Shown here: positions 21,090 through 32,862 of the stretch, piece by piece | How the letters are laid out: each line of letters opens with the position of its first letter | Numbering within the stretch: position 1 is the stretch's first letter | Origin: Dimargaris cristalligena | Taxonomy: Eukaryota; Kickxellomycota; Dimargaritomycetes; Dimargaritales; Dimargaritaceae | Direction: 5' to 3' | Assembly: GCA_027576995.1 (NCBI GenBank) | Contig: JANBQC010000090.1 | Location: 1-62,162, forward strand | DNA length: 62,162 nucleotides | The notes under the pieces: generated by a model | Told to the model about the DNA's origin: nothing | Database searches by the model: none | What the model saw: only the letters and a program-made list of their open reading frames with translations | Program-made: the position numbers and the translations under genes

Positions 21090-23293
21090 TGCACTAATTG
21101 ACCACTATCAAAATGTTCCCTGACAACAGTCTAGCCAGTTTCCATCCATCATAGTTTACTTAGTGCTGAAAATTATGTAGTATTTTATTTTTACTTTTAC
21201 TTTTATTTTTTACACCACACCTTGATGGTTACTTCGTTAGATAGTTATTGATGAGTTTTATAAATACAATTTTCTATCAATTCCTCGGATTAAGTTGTGG
21301 GTCTCTCGGTGAGTGCGATGGTGTGGCTTAGAGACGAAAGGCAAACTAGCTTTTGACATCTCAGGAGTTGTCGTTTAATATATATGGCAGGGAAAACGGC
21401 TCGGCTATTACATATGGGGAATATTTTACAACATAGTATACCTTATTTAAAAATAGGTACTTGGAGCCATTGGTTTCACATAAATTTTTCACATTTAATA
21501 AATAGTCCATCAATCATATCTTTTGGTGCCAGTGTATCAGGCACACGGTACCCCCCGCCATTTAGTACCCCCCTCCCACAGGCATTAGGTACCCATCATA
21601 CTGCAATTGCCTCTCCATCCAATAAAAGGGTTAGTGTAATAACTAATAGAATGGAAAGGTGTGCCCTCATTGGTTGTTTTCAAACCTAACTGCCCCCGCC
21701 TCCCCATAGTTCTGGGTGGTTTCTTTGTAATATCACTATATTATAAACCGTTTATACTCTACATCATTTAACTCCGATTGGCACACAACACTATAAATCT
21801 GCCTTTTATTGGGGTTCGACTATAACGGATATTTTTAATTACACTAGAATAACCCTAGTAATTCTATAATTACCGAAGGGTTATATTGGTAAATATGTCC
21901 CGGGTTCCAAAATGTCAAATTCGATCGCATGCTCTGCATAATGCAATATCTATCAATAGGTCGGTATTATCTGTCTGTAGCATGGGTTAGTGAGGGTTAG
22001 TGTGTGTATAAGAGTCCAATAGGGCTATTCAGGGCGCTTTAATTTAGGTACCTGTACTCTTATCAAAGTTGGCGACAATAGGCACTTTAGAAAATCAACA
22101 GGGAGTAGTTCTTGAAAGAAAATGTACTCTTTCTCGTTTAGAACGATTTATTTATAAACCTGGTAGCCGTTTATGAGGGGCCTATTTTTATGTTTGAGTC
22201 AGCAATTGAAGTTTTTTAAATTATTTCATATTATTACTCTCACAATAAATTGGTTATTTTAGGACCATTTGCTTTAAAATTGCTTATTGAATTATATAGA
22301 GCGACTTTTTTTTACTGTGTAATAGGGGGGGGGGGTACCATACGCCTAGACGTACCAAATGCCTGCTACAATTTAATTGTATGAATATGGGCTCAAATAA
22401 CCAGATTGTTAATACAGCCGACAACTTAGTGAGACTGGAACATAATGGTGGGCTGCATGCAAATGGTGGCAGGAGAAATCCGCAAGGGGCAGTGTAGCTA
22501 ATGACCAAGTTTTTTGTGGCCAGGTATTAGAGTAGCCATAGCCCAAAAGGTTTGCTTCATTCGACTTTACGTCAGAGTGCTCCCTGTGCTATACCAGCCC
22601 TGTAACGATATAAGCGTTTAGAGATAACCCCAGTTTGTCCAACGTCAATGTTGGTGTTAAGACGAAGGTTTATTCAGGGTATAAGAAAATAATAGGTACA
22701 AATAGGAAGATAAATAGAAGAACTAAAACGGTGATGATGTAGAGTGTTGGGAGCTGTGTTGATTGTTCTTTTTCGACGTGCACCGAAGACGCCCTTTTTA
22801 TAAGAAGCTAATGTAGTTACTGAAAGTGAGACACGATTATGGCGTGTTGTGGTCAGGCTGGGGTAACCCGGAGTAATGCAAAGCAGCGATGACTCGAACT
22901 GCCGAATGATAATTAAGGGGACGCGAAGGGACACATCAGTAATATTATGTGCGTTAGACAAGGGTCGTAAAACGTCACAAGCCCTGTGGGGTTAGATCGA
23001 CATCTCACGTGCATCCCCTATCCAACTTATGATATTACCCTTTAGTGATTACCTGCTGTGATAAATAATAGCGTATAAAAAAGTACTGAAAACAAACGAA
23101 ATTGATCGGTATCTTGTAATAAATATGTTTGTAATTGATGGGTAGGAGTTAAAGTAAAAGATACCTTGGGATGTGAAAAGCATGGCCCATGTTGAAAGCG
23201 AACTACTAATATGCAAAGGTCCGATTTGTCGCGAATTATAGGCTTAAAACGGGTGAATTAAATGGGCGAAATCGAAGCTAGGGCCGTCGGATA
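21090..23293. other. Gene-poor convergent spacer
   Basis: About 2.2 kb, strongly AT-rich, between the 3' ends of the secreted repeat protein and the first G-patch gene. It has an 11-G run at 22325-22335. Short frames (21384-21689, 22674-22961) match nothing. No gene is supported. Confidence 0.45.
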
Positions 23294-25460
23294 TTAGTCC
23301 AAGCCCCGGCGATGGCTCCATTTGCTGACAGGCACGGGTTCGATGATACCCTGCCTGTGAGCACCGAGCCCGGTCCCTTCCGTCCACCCTATTTTGCTCA
23401 GTAAACGATAGCCGGCATTGGTCTGGTCAATGGATCGGTTTGAACCAATGGGAACTCGGCCTCCGGACGACGAACGACCACCTCCTATTTTAGAGCCAGA
23501 GTCCACCGTTCCAGTCCGATATCTGGCAGACGAAGTGCTGCTAGGCATAGAGGTCGATGCTTGGGTAACCGCAGCGGCGGGCGTTTGGCTGGTCGAGTTT
23601 AGGGTTGGCTTACCCTCGGTGTTGGGCACAGGGTATACAGTGACATATTCGATATTGGGATTCCCGCTGGTAAAAGGATTAAGATCGTTTTTCTTCACCT
23701 TCCCCTTGGCTTTCTTTGGCTTCGGCGGCTGTGCGGGCGGTGATTTATTGCCCGGTTTTGACGATGGTTCGTGGGGCGACATGGGCCGATCCTCTCTGAA
23801 GCGTGGCCAACAGCTGTCGTAAACCGATGGTATGCCATAATACATTGGGTCCAGAACGTAATCGTCCACGAGGTCATAGTGGCCATCGGTATGGGGAGTG
23901 GTGCCACTGCATAAGGAGAGTCCGTCGAACTGGTCGGTTAGACCTCCAATAGGATAGGCCAGTTTCCTGTCAGCAGATGCGTGCTCAGAGGATTCGGCTG
24001 GTTGCCAGTGGTCGTAATGGTACATCGATTCTTCGAAGAAACAATCGCAGTCTTCCGAAGGCTGGTAGAATGCGTGGGGGTCCTTTAAATCGCTGCCGTT
24101 CTTGCCGTTCTTCCCGTCACCGTTCTTCTCGCCCTTCCCGTCACCGTTCTTTTCGCCCTTCCCGTCACCGTTCTTCTCGCCCTTCCCGTCACCGTTCTTC
24201 CCGTCCTTTCCGTCTTTACTGTCCTTCCCATCTTTCCTGCCTTTACCGTCTTTACCACCTTTACCGTCCTTCCCGTCTTTACCACCTTTACCGTCCTTCC
24301 CGTCTTTACCGTCCTTCCCATCTTTCCTGCCTTTACCGTCTTTACCACCCTTACCACCCTTTCCGTTTTTCCCATCTTTACCGTCTTTACCGTCCTTCCC
24401 GTCCTTCCCATCTTTCCTGCCTTTGCCGTCTTTACCACCCTTACCACCCTTTCCGTTTTTCCCATCTTTACCGTCCTTCCCATCTTTCCTGCCTTTGCCG
24501 TCTTTAACACCTTTACCACCCTTTCCGTTTTTCCCATCTTTACCGTCCTTCCCATCTTTACCGTTCTTCCCATCCTCGCCGTTCTTCCCGTCCTCGCCGT
24601 TCTTCCCGTCCTCGCCGTTCTTCCCGTCCTCGCCGTTCTTCCCATCCTCGCCGTTCTTCCCGTCCTCGCCGTTTTGACCAATGCTGTCATTGACGGGCCC
24701 TATCCCACAATTGATATCAGCGCCATGATTTGTGGCGGGGTTTGCCGATAGAGAATCGTAAGAATCGTCGAATCCATCGGCGCGGGGCAAATAGTAGTAA
24801 TAATCATTTTCCGGGTCGTACCCTAGGCCATCCCCATCACAGAACTCCCAACCACAATCGCAATCTTCGCCCCACTCCACCTGGTCGTTGCAGTGGAAAT
24901 CGTCGGAATCGTCCGACACGTCGATATCATCGGAAAATTGGTTCACTTTGCGGGGCAATGCGTTGTAGTAAAAGGAAGTGTCGTCCCCCAAAATAACCGA
25001 CGAACAAGGAAAGGGGAAAAGGTTAGACTATAAACTTGTCGATGAGAGACGATACCCCCCATCCGTGGTCCAGAGGTTTAGCAGAGGCCTGTAAGAATCT
25101 AGTTCGATATGCTGCAGCCCTTCCAATATAAAGTCACATTATTAAGGGAAAATCCTAACGGTACTTACTCGACTCCTGAATCATGAAATAGGCCTTGGGA
25201 TCGAGGGTAAAGGCCAGATACTTGGACAAACGATACTGTTCGTCTTCGTCTAATTCGAGAAAGCCCGAGGGTAAGCCATGTTCGTGCAAAGGGTACGCCG
25301 GGTGAAGGACTGGGTGGCGACTACTCTTTGCATTGGGCTGAGTCGACCCCCCGCTGAAAGATTTCTTGGAAGCCGGGCCTTGGCCCTTGGGTTTGCTAGA
25401 CGGCGGGTCGGGTATACTGGTTGAAGGGGCCTTGCTCTTGGTTTTGGTCTTGCGAGGCAT
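23294..25460 (-). CDS. G-patch protein with collagen-like array (SQS1-like, copy A)
   Basis: Exon 1 is 25460-25169 and exon 2 is 24945-23294; the phase-1 join (donor A/GTAAGT, acceptor GCAAAG) creates an ATG codon exactly as in copy B and gives 647 residues. Exon 1 is basic (MPRKTKTKSK) and ends KYLAFTLDPKAYFMIQES. Exon 2 starts with an acidic, Cys-containing stretch (DVSDDSDDFHCND), then a Gly-X-Y-like array of Gly, Lys, Asp, Asn and Glu (about 190 residues). A Ser/Pro-rich linker and a C-terminal G-patch follow, ending near residue 647 with GYRLLSKIGWTEGTGLG and HRRGLD. G-patch proteins of the Sqs1 type activate DEAH helicases such as Prp43 in splicing and ribosome biogenesis. The R3H domain of yeast Sqs1 is not evident. 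The array is absent from copy B. Confidence 0.82.
24092..24679 (-). repeat. Collagen-like Gly-X-Y coding array
   Basis: Short 9- to 18-nt units encode GED-GKN, then mixtures of GKD, GKN and GKG, broken periodically by GRKD or GVKD. Near the 3' end it changes to an 8-residue unit (GEKNGDGK) repeated about three times. Gly holds every third position for most of the first 150 residues. DNA-level similarity of neighbouring units shows recent slippage. The complementary strand stays open as a Phe/Pro/Ser shadow frame. Confidence 0.9.
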
Positions 25461-27057
25461 ATTTGACGTAAGCTGTTCGATGGAGTCGATATCTGTAGTG
25501 AAATGGGAGCTCGATATCCACAAATACAGACTTGGGGGCTTTAAAATAGCTATATGAAAACGACTGGAATCGAGAAAAAAGGACGGTTATGTGAGGGCGG
25601 TCAAGGAATGGATGGTGGTGGTATATATGAGAGCCCGTGCCGCTAAACCCCCGACTTATTGAGAGCCAGGGGATAGACGGGGCGGGACATGCAGGACAAC
25701 GCAGGTGTTTGGCTCAGCTGCTCTCCAATGACTTGTCCGACTGAGTGCCAGTGGCAGTTACAGATGTCTTTATTCTCATGAATATGCAGCTCCAAGCCTT
25801 CAACCGCAGTGAGAATCATAGTGACAATAGCGTTATTCAAAACGGACTCTGTATTCCATACTCAAGTAGCACTGTGGTAACTAAAAAGCTTTTGTTGGTA
25901 TTAGAAACAGAGTATACAAGGTGTAAAGGTCATTGCTACTTTTCCTCCCAAAAACGATGTCTAGAGGTCATGGCACAGACCCAAAGGAATGAACCACCCG
26001 TGGGGGGCATATTGGTTGCCTTGGTATGCAACGCCTATACCTATAGATGGTCGCCAACATTCTGGAACTGCGACTCCTATTGAAGCCACTGTACGGGTGG
26101 CAGTAGCCGAGCACTCCAACAGCACCCAAGCCTCGTCATCAGATCTCTAGTATATTAATCGATGGGCTATAATTTACTACTGAAATTTACCAGCCGGTGT
26201 GTCGTCCCGCTAACCATATCCATATCAGATATACCATTGCACTGGGCCAACGCATCGCTATTCGTGGTGCAACCGTCGAATTGAAACAATGCCCAAGTAA
26301 ACAAAATTAGCGGACGAACCCTCCAGTCGATGTAATCTCGGTCCCAGTCTAAAAAGGTGTCAAGGGGGAGTTGCCACATAATAGCATAACTTATATTCAA
26401 ATGTTTAGGACTTCGAATGAAGTGTAGATGTAAAAATAATTGATGGATTTTCCTTTATTCTCGGGATTCCCCCAGGCTAGCTTCCCTCGGTGTGCCTCAG
26501 TTCGAATTAGGACAGATTGTCCTAGAACGCAGGATAGTCGGCACTATTCCAGTCGACTCCCTTGCCTTAGTCGTCGCCCGATCAGACGTGATTATGCCAT
26601 AGCACCGCCTTTTCCATGGAAATCCCATTAACAGCTTTCCCAGCTAACATTCGAAGATCCACTTCCACCAGTTTTTTAACCGTGAATCCAGATGTCTTCC
26701 TATTTATCAATTCTTGGCCGACACTCTTGGCACTGTCAATCATATAGATGTCCCTTTGGTGTGTTCCCTGCACATAGGTATCCCCAATATAAATTTTACA
26801 GCTTCCCCCTATGCCTCCTAATAAGTGACGACTGATGACCAACTCTGCTCCGCTAATTTGGCCCTGGTCGGTTGCCCTATTTTCTTGTAAAACAAATGAC
26901 TACTAAACGACTACATTAGTAAATAAGGGGTAGCTGATAGTCCCGCGTCACAGGGATTGGCCGCTCTATGAAGATTTTATAGGTATTCAAAGCTAAAAAT
27001 ACAACCGGGGAAATCTAATCTAGATATATATTAAACGATTTCCGTCCACCAACGGGG
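25461..27057. other. Intergenic between G-patch copy A and BRCA1-like gene
   Basis: About 1.6 kb with the copy-A promoter and the BRCA1-like 3' end. Two minus-strand open stretches are notable but unidentified: about 105 codons ending at 26582 (preceded by an acceptor-like TTAGTAG near 26890) and about 85 codons ending at 26167. Neither shows a domain I know, so neither is called as a gene. Confidence 0.4.
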
Positions 27058-29225
27058 TTACAATAAATCAAAGGCGGCGATGGAGTCAGTGACCCATGTG
27101 TAGGGCAGCAGAGTAACAAAGACGGAGGGTGACAGTGCGTCTACACCCTCTGTCCCTACCCACCTGCCGTGCATTTGCCATTGGCGGTCACCGTCAGCCG
27201 GGCTCTTCGGCGGGGTGCTGATCTCCTTCCAGGGTTTGCGTTTAGGGGTTACGGGCACTTGGGAGTCGAATATAAACACGTAATGGGGGTAGTCCGGTGG
27301 GCGTTTCACTTTACCTGGTTTTCCTGGTTTCAGGGTAGGCGAATCCGGGCCCTTTTTAGAGACGAGCGTCTGGGCGAGGTGGGAAGTCTCACTCGCCGAC
27401 GGTAACTGGCCCCCCGCCCGCCGAAGCAACTCCTTTAGATCAGGAATTGGGGTCGCCGCGTCCGAGAATTTACTGTCGATGATAAAGATTATTTTCGGGA
27501 ATAGACCCCGGTTAGGTCCTAATGATGGTGAGGCTGGAGTGGAAGGGCTGGGCTGGACTTGAGCTTGGGCCAGTCGACCTCGGCGGGGTCCATCAGTGGG
27601 ACCGGACTTGCTGTCCCCCTTTACTTCAAAGTCCGCTTCTGAAGCCAGGGAGGCTTGTTGGATGGACGCTTGGATCCAATGGGGATTCACCACCCAGCAA
27701 CCTTGGAGCAGAGCTAGGAGGTATTTCTTGGTCCGCTTCTGGACCAGACCCCGTTTGTCTAGAGACGGTTGGCCATTAGAGACCACGAGATACCACGTAA
27801 TAGAGGAGGTGACAGTCAAGATAAATAATGAGTCTCGTGGGTCCCCGCAATAGAATGTTTCTCGTGAGCTCTAAATAAAATCGGTGAAGTCGACACTACA
27901 TCTAACGTGTAAAGCAAAAATGCAACTTACCTGTTTCCATTACCAAGTGGGTAACCTGATCATCGAAGTCAGGGGCAAGTGACACTCCCACCATGTCCAC
28001 TAGTTTCCCGAGTTGTTTCTGGATTGGCAAAGAAACCCATTAAAATATACATATTGGGGTATTCGTGGGTTAGTAGGGGGAGGGTAGGAGGGGGTCAACA
28101 CCACTCCGGGGGATTCTATATGAGCAAAGTGAATAGTTGGGCAGATGCTTGGTTGCTCAGGCAGCTATTATTAATCTAGGTTTAACCCATATAAACAATT
28201 TGCTTACCATTGCTTTAGGTGCTAGTCCGCTGGCCAGAATCCGGACGTGGTCTACGGTGGTATCGGGAGAATCGACTCTGGTTCGTTTCTTGGTTGTGGC
28301 AGTCCCATTAGCACCAATGGGTGGATCTGGCAACGGCCCTTCCTGGGCTAATTTAGTTTTCCCGGTTGAAGTACGACTGGGTCGTTTAAGAGCGACTGGA
28401 TTCGTGGGGCCGTTGTTATTGTTAAGCACATCCGGGGATTCCAACGCTGGGCTCGGCGGTAGTGGGGGGAGGGGTTGGGCGGTGGGTGGAAGAGGTGAAC
28501 TGATCGACTCTGAGGGTCGCTCCGTGGCCTGGCCGGTAGGCGGGTTTCGGTGGTTTACTTCTGCCGAATGTAGCGTCTGCACCCTAGTTTCCACGCGCAT
28601 ACCTACTTCGGCTTCAAAGGCCTCGATCACTTTATACACGGCCTGGGCTACATTGGCCATATGGTCCAGGCCCACTAGGGAGCGCTTGGTAATGGAAGTA
28701 CGGCATAATGGGCATTTGGTGTTTTTGATGGCTAGCGACTGGAATATGCAATTTTTACAGAAAACGTGGTTGCAGTGGGTGGAGTAGGGTTCCTCAAGCA
28801 TACTAAGGCTACATATATCAAAGATAATACAACAGGGAACGCGCTCTGGTTAGTCATAGGAAGGTAAAGGCATATTAAATATTGACTAGATAAGGCCGCC
28901 CGAGTGGCACCTTAGAATGGAACGAACCGGGCCGGTATTTCAGTTGGATCCCATTCGTCTGATAATATAACATTCGAGCGGAACGGAGCCCAAAAACGGG
29001 AAGCAGTAATTTGCATAATAATGTTGCTATTTACCATATTGAACAGGTCACCTCGGACTGAAGGCGGAGGAGCAGACTAGCGATGGTATCAGGCGGGCAG
29101 TCGGTAGCCGTGGGGCTTGGAGGTCGGGCCTTGTCGGATCGCCGCGACGGAGAAAGTCCATTGGGATCTAATTCTAGGACTTGTACGCTGGCGATTTTAG
29201 ACGAACGACGTTTCCGGGTGGACAT
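27058..29225 (-). CDS. BRCA1: BRCA1-like RING and tandem-BRCT protein, four exons
   Basis: Rebuilt from exons 29225-29035, 28808-28208, 28018-27931 and 27758-27058 (GT-AG introns of 226, 189 and 172 nt), giving 526 residues in one frame. The RING (61-99) uses C61, C64, C76, H78, C81, C84, C96, C99 and reads CSICLSMLEEPYSTHCNHVFC, then CPLCRTSITKRSL. The last part matches human BRCA1 CPLCKNDITKRSLQ, not BARD1. A Pro/Ser linker leads to BRCT1 from about 254: ILASGLAPKAM, VTHLVMETD, KRTKKYLLALLQGCWVV and DFEVKGDSKSGPTDGPRRGR, the last matching human [20 protein letters not shown]. Phosphopeptide residues Ser257, Gly258 and Lys305 are retained. BRCT2 ends YTWVTDSIAAFDLL. Inferred role: nuclear E3 ligase scaffold in DNA-break repair. 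The linker is far shorter than in animals. Confidence 0.88.
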
Positions 29226-30012
29226 GGTCAATGAATTCTGGGGCCAATGGGGAACCCGATGGGCTGAGTAGTGAGGAAAATAACTGTAGTAGGGTTCCTT
29301 GGACAATGTAACAGAAGGTAAAGGGGGGGGTGTCCAGTTCGCTTCAACCGCCAATGAGGTGGAGAGTACTTGGCAATGAAGAGCCCCGTCCAGAGGCTTT
29401 CGAAAGCTTAGTGTTGGAGGGTGATTGATTGATTTATCTGGGATTGTATGTAGCTTTGGTATACTAGGTGAGTGATTGATATCCCTCATAGATATGCCCA
29501 CCAAAATTAATCAATCCCGTGGTACTTATTTATAGGTAGGTGCCAAAGTAGACGGGGTATTATGGGGAAATCTGCCGCAGTCCAATCCCCACCGCTAAAG
29601 TAAACAAAACATGAGCAGTTTACCCATGTCTCTATTAGCTGTGTTTGCGTTTAAATGACATTGTAGTTTCCAAGCCAGCGTATCAATAAAACATACCATA
29701 TTAAATAAAACTGAGCCCAGGCAGGTTGCGGCCGTTAAAACCAACTCTACCCTATTCGATATTCTATAGTCCTTCGTCTAAAGCTAATTTACCCCGTGAG
29801 GTCTACTAATAATCGGTCGATTCAGCATAACTCCAAGCGTTCCGCACTCAGTGGAAGCATTGCTTACCTACCGTACGACCCCAGTTTATTTTTAGGGAGG
29901 GACCTTCCCTTCCCGAATCCAGCTCCCAGCAGAACCCAAGAGCCATCTCCCTCACTCTATACCAATTCTATATACAGCCTACCTACTTTACCCCCATTCG
30001 CTACCCTTCGCC
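29226..30012. promoter_or_regulatory. Shared divergent upstream region of BRCA1-like and EED genes
   Basis: A 787-bp spacer between two divergent starts (29225 minus and 30013 plus), so it must contain both promoters. No consensus box was identified. An in-frame upstream ATG at 29489 could extend the BRCA1-like N terminus, but the added sequence looks non-coding. Confidence 0.6.
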
Positions 30013-31983
30013 ATGATCTCAAGCGATTCCGTTTCCCAGGCCGAGTCCCTCGACCTCAGCCCCGAATTGTCGAATGACGCCCCACCGGCTGCTAAACGGC
30101 TTAAAAGCGAGGCCGCTGTAGCCACGCTGGAGAAGGAAACCTCCGACCTGACTCTCCAGGAACGCCAATCGTCCGGTTCCCCTCAGGCTGCCACCGTCAC
30201 CGAAACCACCCCCGTCGCCACCCCGGCCGTCACCCAGGAAAAAATCTTCAAAAACCTGCGCCTGCGGCGTATCCTCCGGGAAAACCATAACCGGACCATC
30301 CACCAGATTGCCTTTTTTCTCAACGCCCCGCGCCGTCGTGACGCGCCCTGCGGCCTAGAGTGCCATAAGACGTTCGATCGCCAGGGGGCCATTGAACGCG
30401 ACCCGGACGACACCAGTAATTTGTTGGCCACCGTGGGGGACGCCCAGGCCAGCGTCTACGATAATGAACACTGCGGGGATCACCTGGATATCATGTCCAA
30501 TTTTCGTGTTACTGCGAACTCGGCGGAAGAGGAGGCGGACGCCCAGGCGAACCACGGTTACGCCCAGGATTCAGGGGCCATTACCCAGGGTGGGCCGTCG
30601 GCGGCCGCTGTCGAATTTTATACATGCTGCTGGATTCATCAGGCTGAGGACGCTTGGCTCGCGACGGCCGGCACGGATGCCCAGATTCATGTGCTTAGTC
30701 TGGCCTATTCGAGAGAACTGTGCCGTCTCAAGGGACATACCGGTAAGTTGGAGGTGCCTTGTCATTCGATTTTCTGTGCTATGTATATATAAATGGCTTC
30801 TGAATCAGGGATCCGGATTTATTAGAGAGAGCCCCCCCCCCATCTACACTGTATTGACCAGACCTACTTATTAACTATTATCTATACACCTACCGCCCTT
30901 ATTATTTAATCCAACTATATAGGTGCTATCACCGACCTCCAGTCTCATCCTCATAAAGACCACTATATCTTATCCGCCTCGCGGGATGGGTCCGTCCGTC
31001 TATGGGATCTTCGTTCTCGCCAAACCGTACTTCAAGTACCGGTTACCACTCGAGCCATTGTAAGGCATATTTATAATAGATTTTATATATGTTCATCAGA
31101 CTAGGGCTCTACTCAGCCACTAGTTTTAATTGCCCTTTACCCCATTCCACCTGACTAATCAATCTATGTTTCTACTCCTCCCACCTTCCTCCTTGCAGAG
31201 TTTCCATCCTTCAGGCAACTCCTTCTTCACAGGTACCTCTCGCGGTAAAATCGAACAATGGGCTATTCCGGAGGAGTTGCTCGACTCTGACTCCGATCGG
31301 GCTCCCGATTCTAGCCGTCCGCTCATCGATGATGTAGAAGGCACTACGACCCTCTCCTACACCCAGAGCTTGGCCGATAGTATTATCTGTATTCGGCAAA
31401 TTCCGGACGGTATTGTATTCAGTAACGGCGCCGGTTTTATAGTAACAGCGGATTACGACGGAACTGTAAGTGGATATAGAGGACATTCTCTATTTTGGTG
31501 ATTATATTATTTGTTGCCAATATTAAGAGCGCTACCTCCGCATCTAATTTACGGAGGTGGACGACTCAAAGGGGACCCTAGAATCGTACTGCATCTGGGC
31601 GACACAAACGACTCCAACCTTAACAGCTGATATGCAATTTGAAACTATGGATTTATCATTTACCCCGCTTTGCCCAACCGTATCAGATCCGGAGGGAAAT
31701 GCGCATTCGTAACAACCACATGAACCAATGCCGCTTCGACATCAGCCTCGACGACCAATACCTCTGTGCGGGTAACGCCCAGGGGATGGTCTACGTCTTC
31801 CACCTGGCCAGTGGCCGGATTATTTCGGAACTCCGACACAAGCGGTCCACCAAGGCCGTGAAATCGTGCGTGTTCACCCGCGACTGTAAGAGCATCCTCT
31901 ACGCCGGGGACGATGCATTCCTGTGGCGCTTTGATTATATTGACGACGATACTTTAGACGAATGGGCCGGTCGTAAACTATAA
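30013..31983 (+). CDS. EED: EED / ESC-like WD40 protein (Polycomb PRC2 subunit), four exons
   Basis: Exons 30013-30742, 30923-31059, 31199-31465 and 31627-31983 keep frame and give 496 residues (human EED 441). Introns are GT-AG (180, 139 and 161 nt). After a disordered N terminus (1-75) the order matches EED: RILRENHNRTIHQIAFFLN; FYTCCWIHQAEDAWLATAG (human FYTCAW); GHTGAITDLQSHPHDHYI with ILSASRDGSVRLWDLRS; FHPSGNSFFTGTSRGKIEQW; LCAGNAQGMVYVF; and AVKSCVFTRDCKSILYAGDDAFLWRFD. EED folds as a seven-blade propeller that binds EZH2 and reads H3K27me3 to stimulate PRC2. By eye only one of the four cage aromatics is kept (Tyr203); the positions of human Phe97, Trp364 and Tyr365 are His97, Asn411 and Gln412. 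An insertion at about 105-200 lengthens the first blade. Confidence 0.86.
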
Positions 31984-32862
31984 CCACTGACGAGACTATC
32001 CCCCAATGACCAGTATAGCTACCAATTGGTGCATGGTGATCGGGTTATTAAGATGGGGCATCCCACCGGGTTCACTTCACTTCATTTTTTTTGTCGATAA
32101 CCGATGGCTGAACTCGGTTTGGCTCCAATCAGACCCTAGACTCGATTATTGATAATGTAACATTTTTCCTTGTGTTAAACAAACTCACCAGCTCCCAGAT
32201 AATAAACCGATTCTCTTTACGGTTTTACCTTGTACAGCTAGCTGCCACCAAGCAGCGTGGTTTACTCGATGTACTGGATAGTTCAAAAGCTGGTACATAC
32301 AGAATAGAGTGGCCACAGATTATTTAATGATAGCTACACCCCGCTAAACCGGGAGAATGGTTGCAGGCCCATTAAAATAATAAGAGAGTATTAGAGGGGT
32401 TGGCTAAATTTGTGGCTTAATTGTAAGTATCGCTATCCTTCGCAACCAAGGGCTTAATGCGGTGTTTAATCTAAATTGCCGCATTGTTTGAAACCCATCG
32501 TTCGATTCAATTTAAAGGGTTTGGCTGAGAATCGATTAGGGTCACGTGACTATATATTAACCCTATATTCGCCCACAATTTACTATCACCACTAGTTGAT
32601 TTTATGCCTACAGGGACGAAACATTCTAATATAGACCAAAAATAAGAAGAAAAAAAGAAAAGTGGGAGAGGTGAATTCGAGAGAAATTCAAGGGCGTCGG
32701 ACAAATGGAGGAGGGCTGTAAACGTCTCTGTGCCCTATAGCCCAGGACTCTTCCACCACATTGGCCAATTTTTCATACCACCCTCTCCATTCCTTCGTTT
32801 ATAGCTTCTTGCTAGTCGCATTTCAGTCAATTTTGCCCCCTCGTTTCTTATATAACCTTACC
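31984..32862. other. Intergenic, EED 3' end to RRP15 promoter
   Basis: About 0.9 kb, AT-rich. A pyrimidine-rich leader with CTTATATAACC sits just before the RRP15 ATG. No other feature is seen. Confidence 0.5.

Noticed and set aside
24092..24679. CRISPR-like regular short repeats
   Set aside because: Units are contiguous coding triplets without spacers and keep the G-patch gene frame; they are a slippage array, not a CRISPR.
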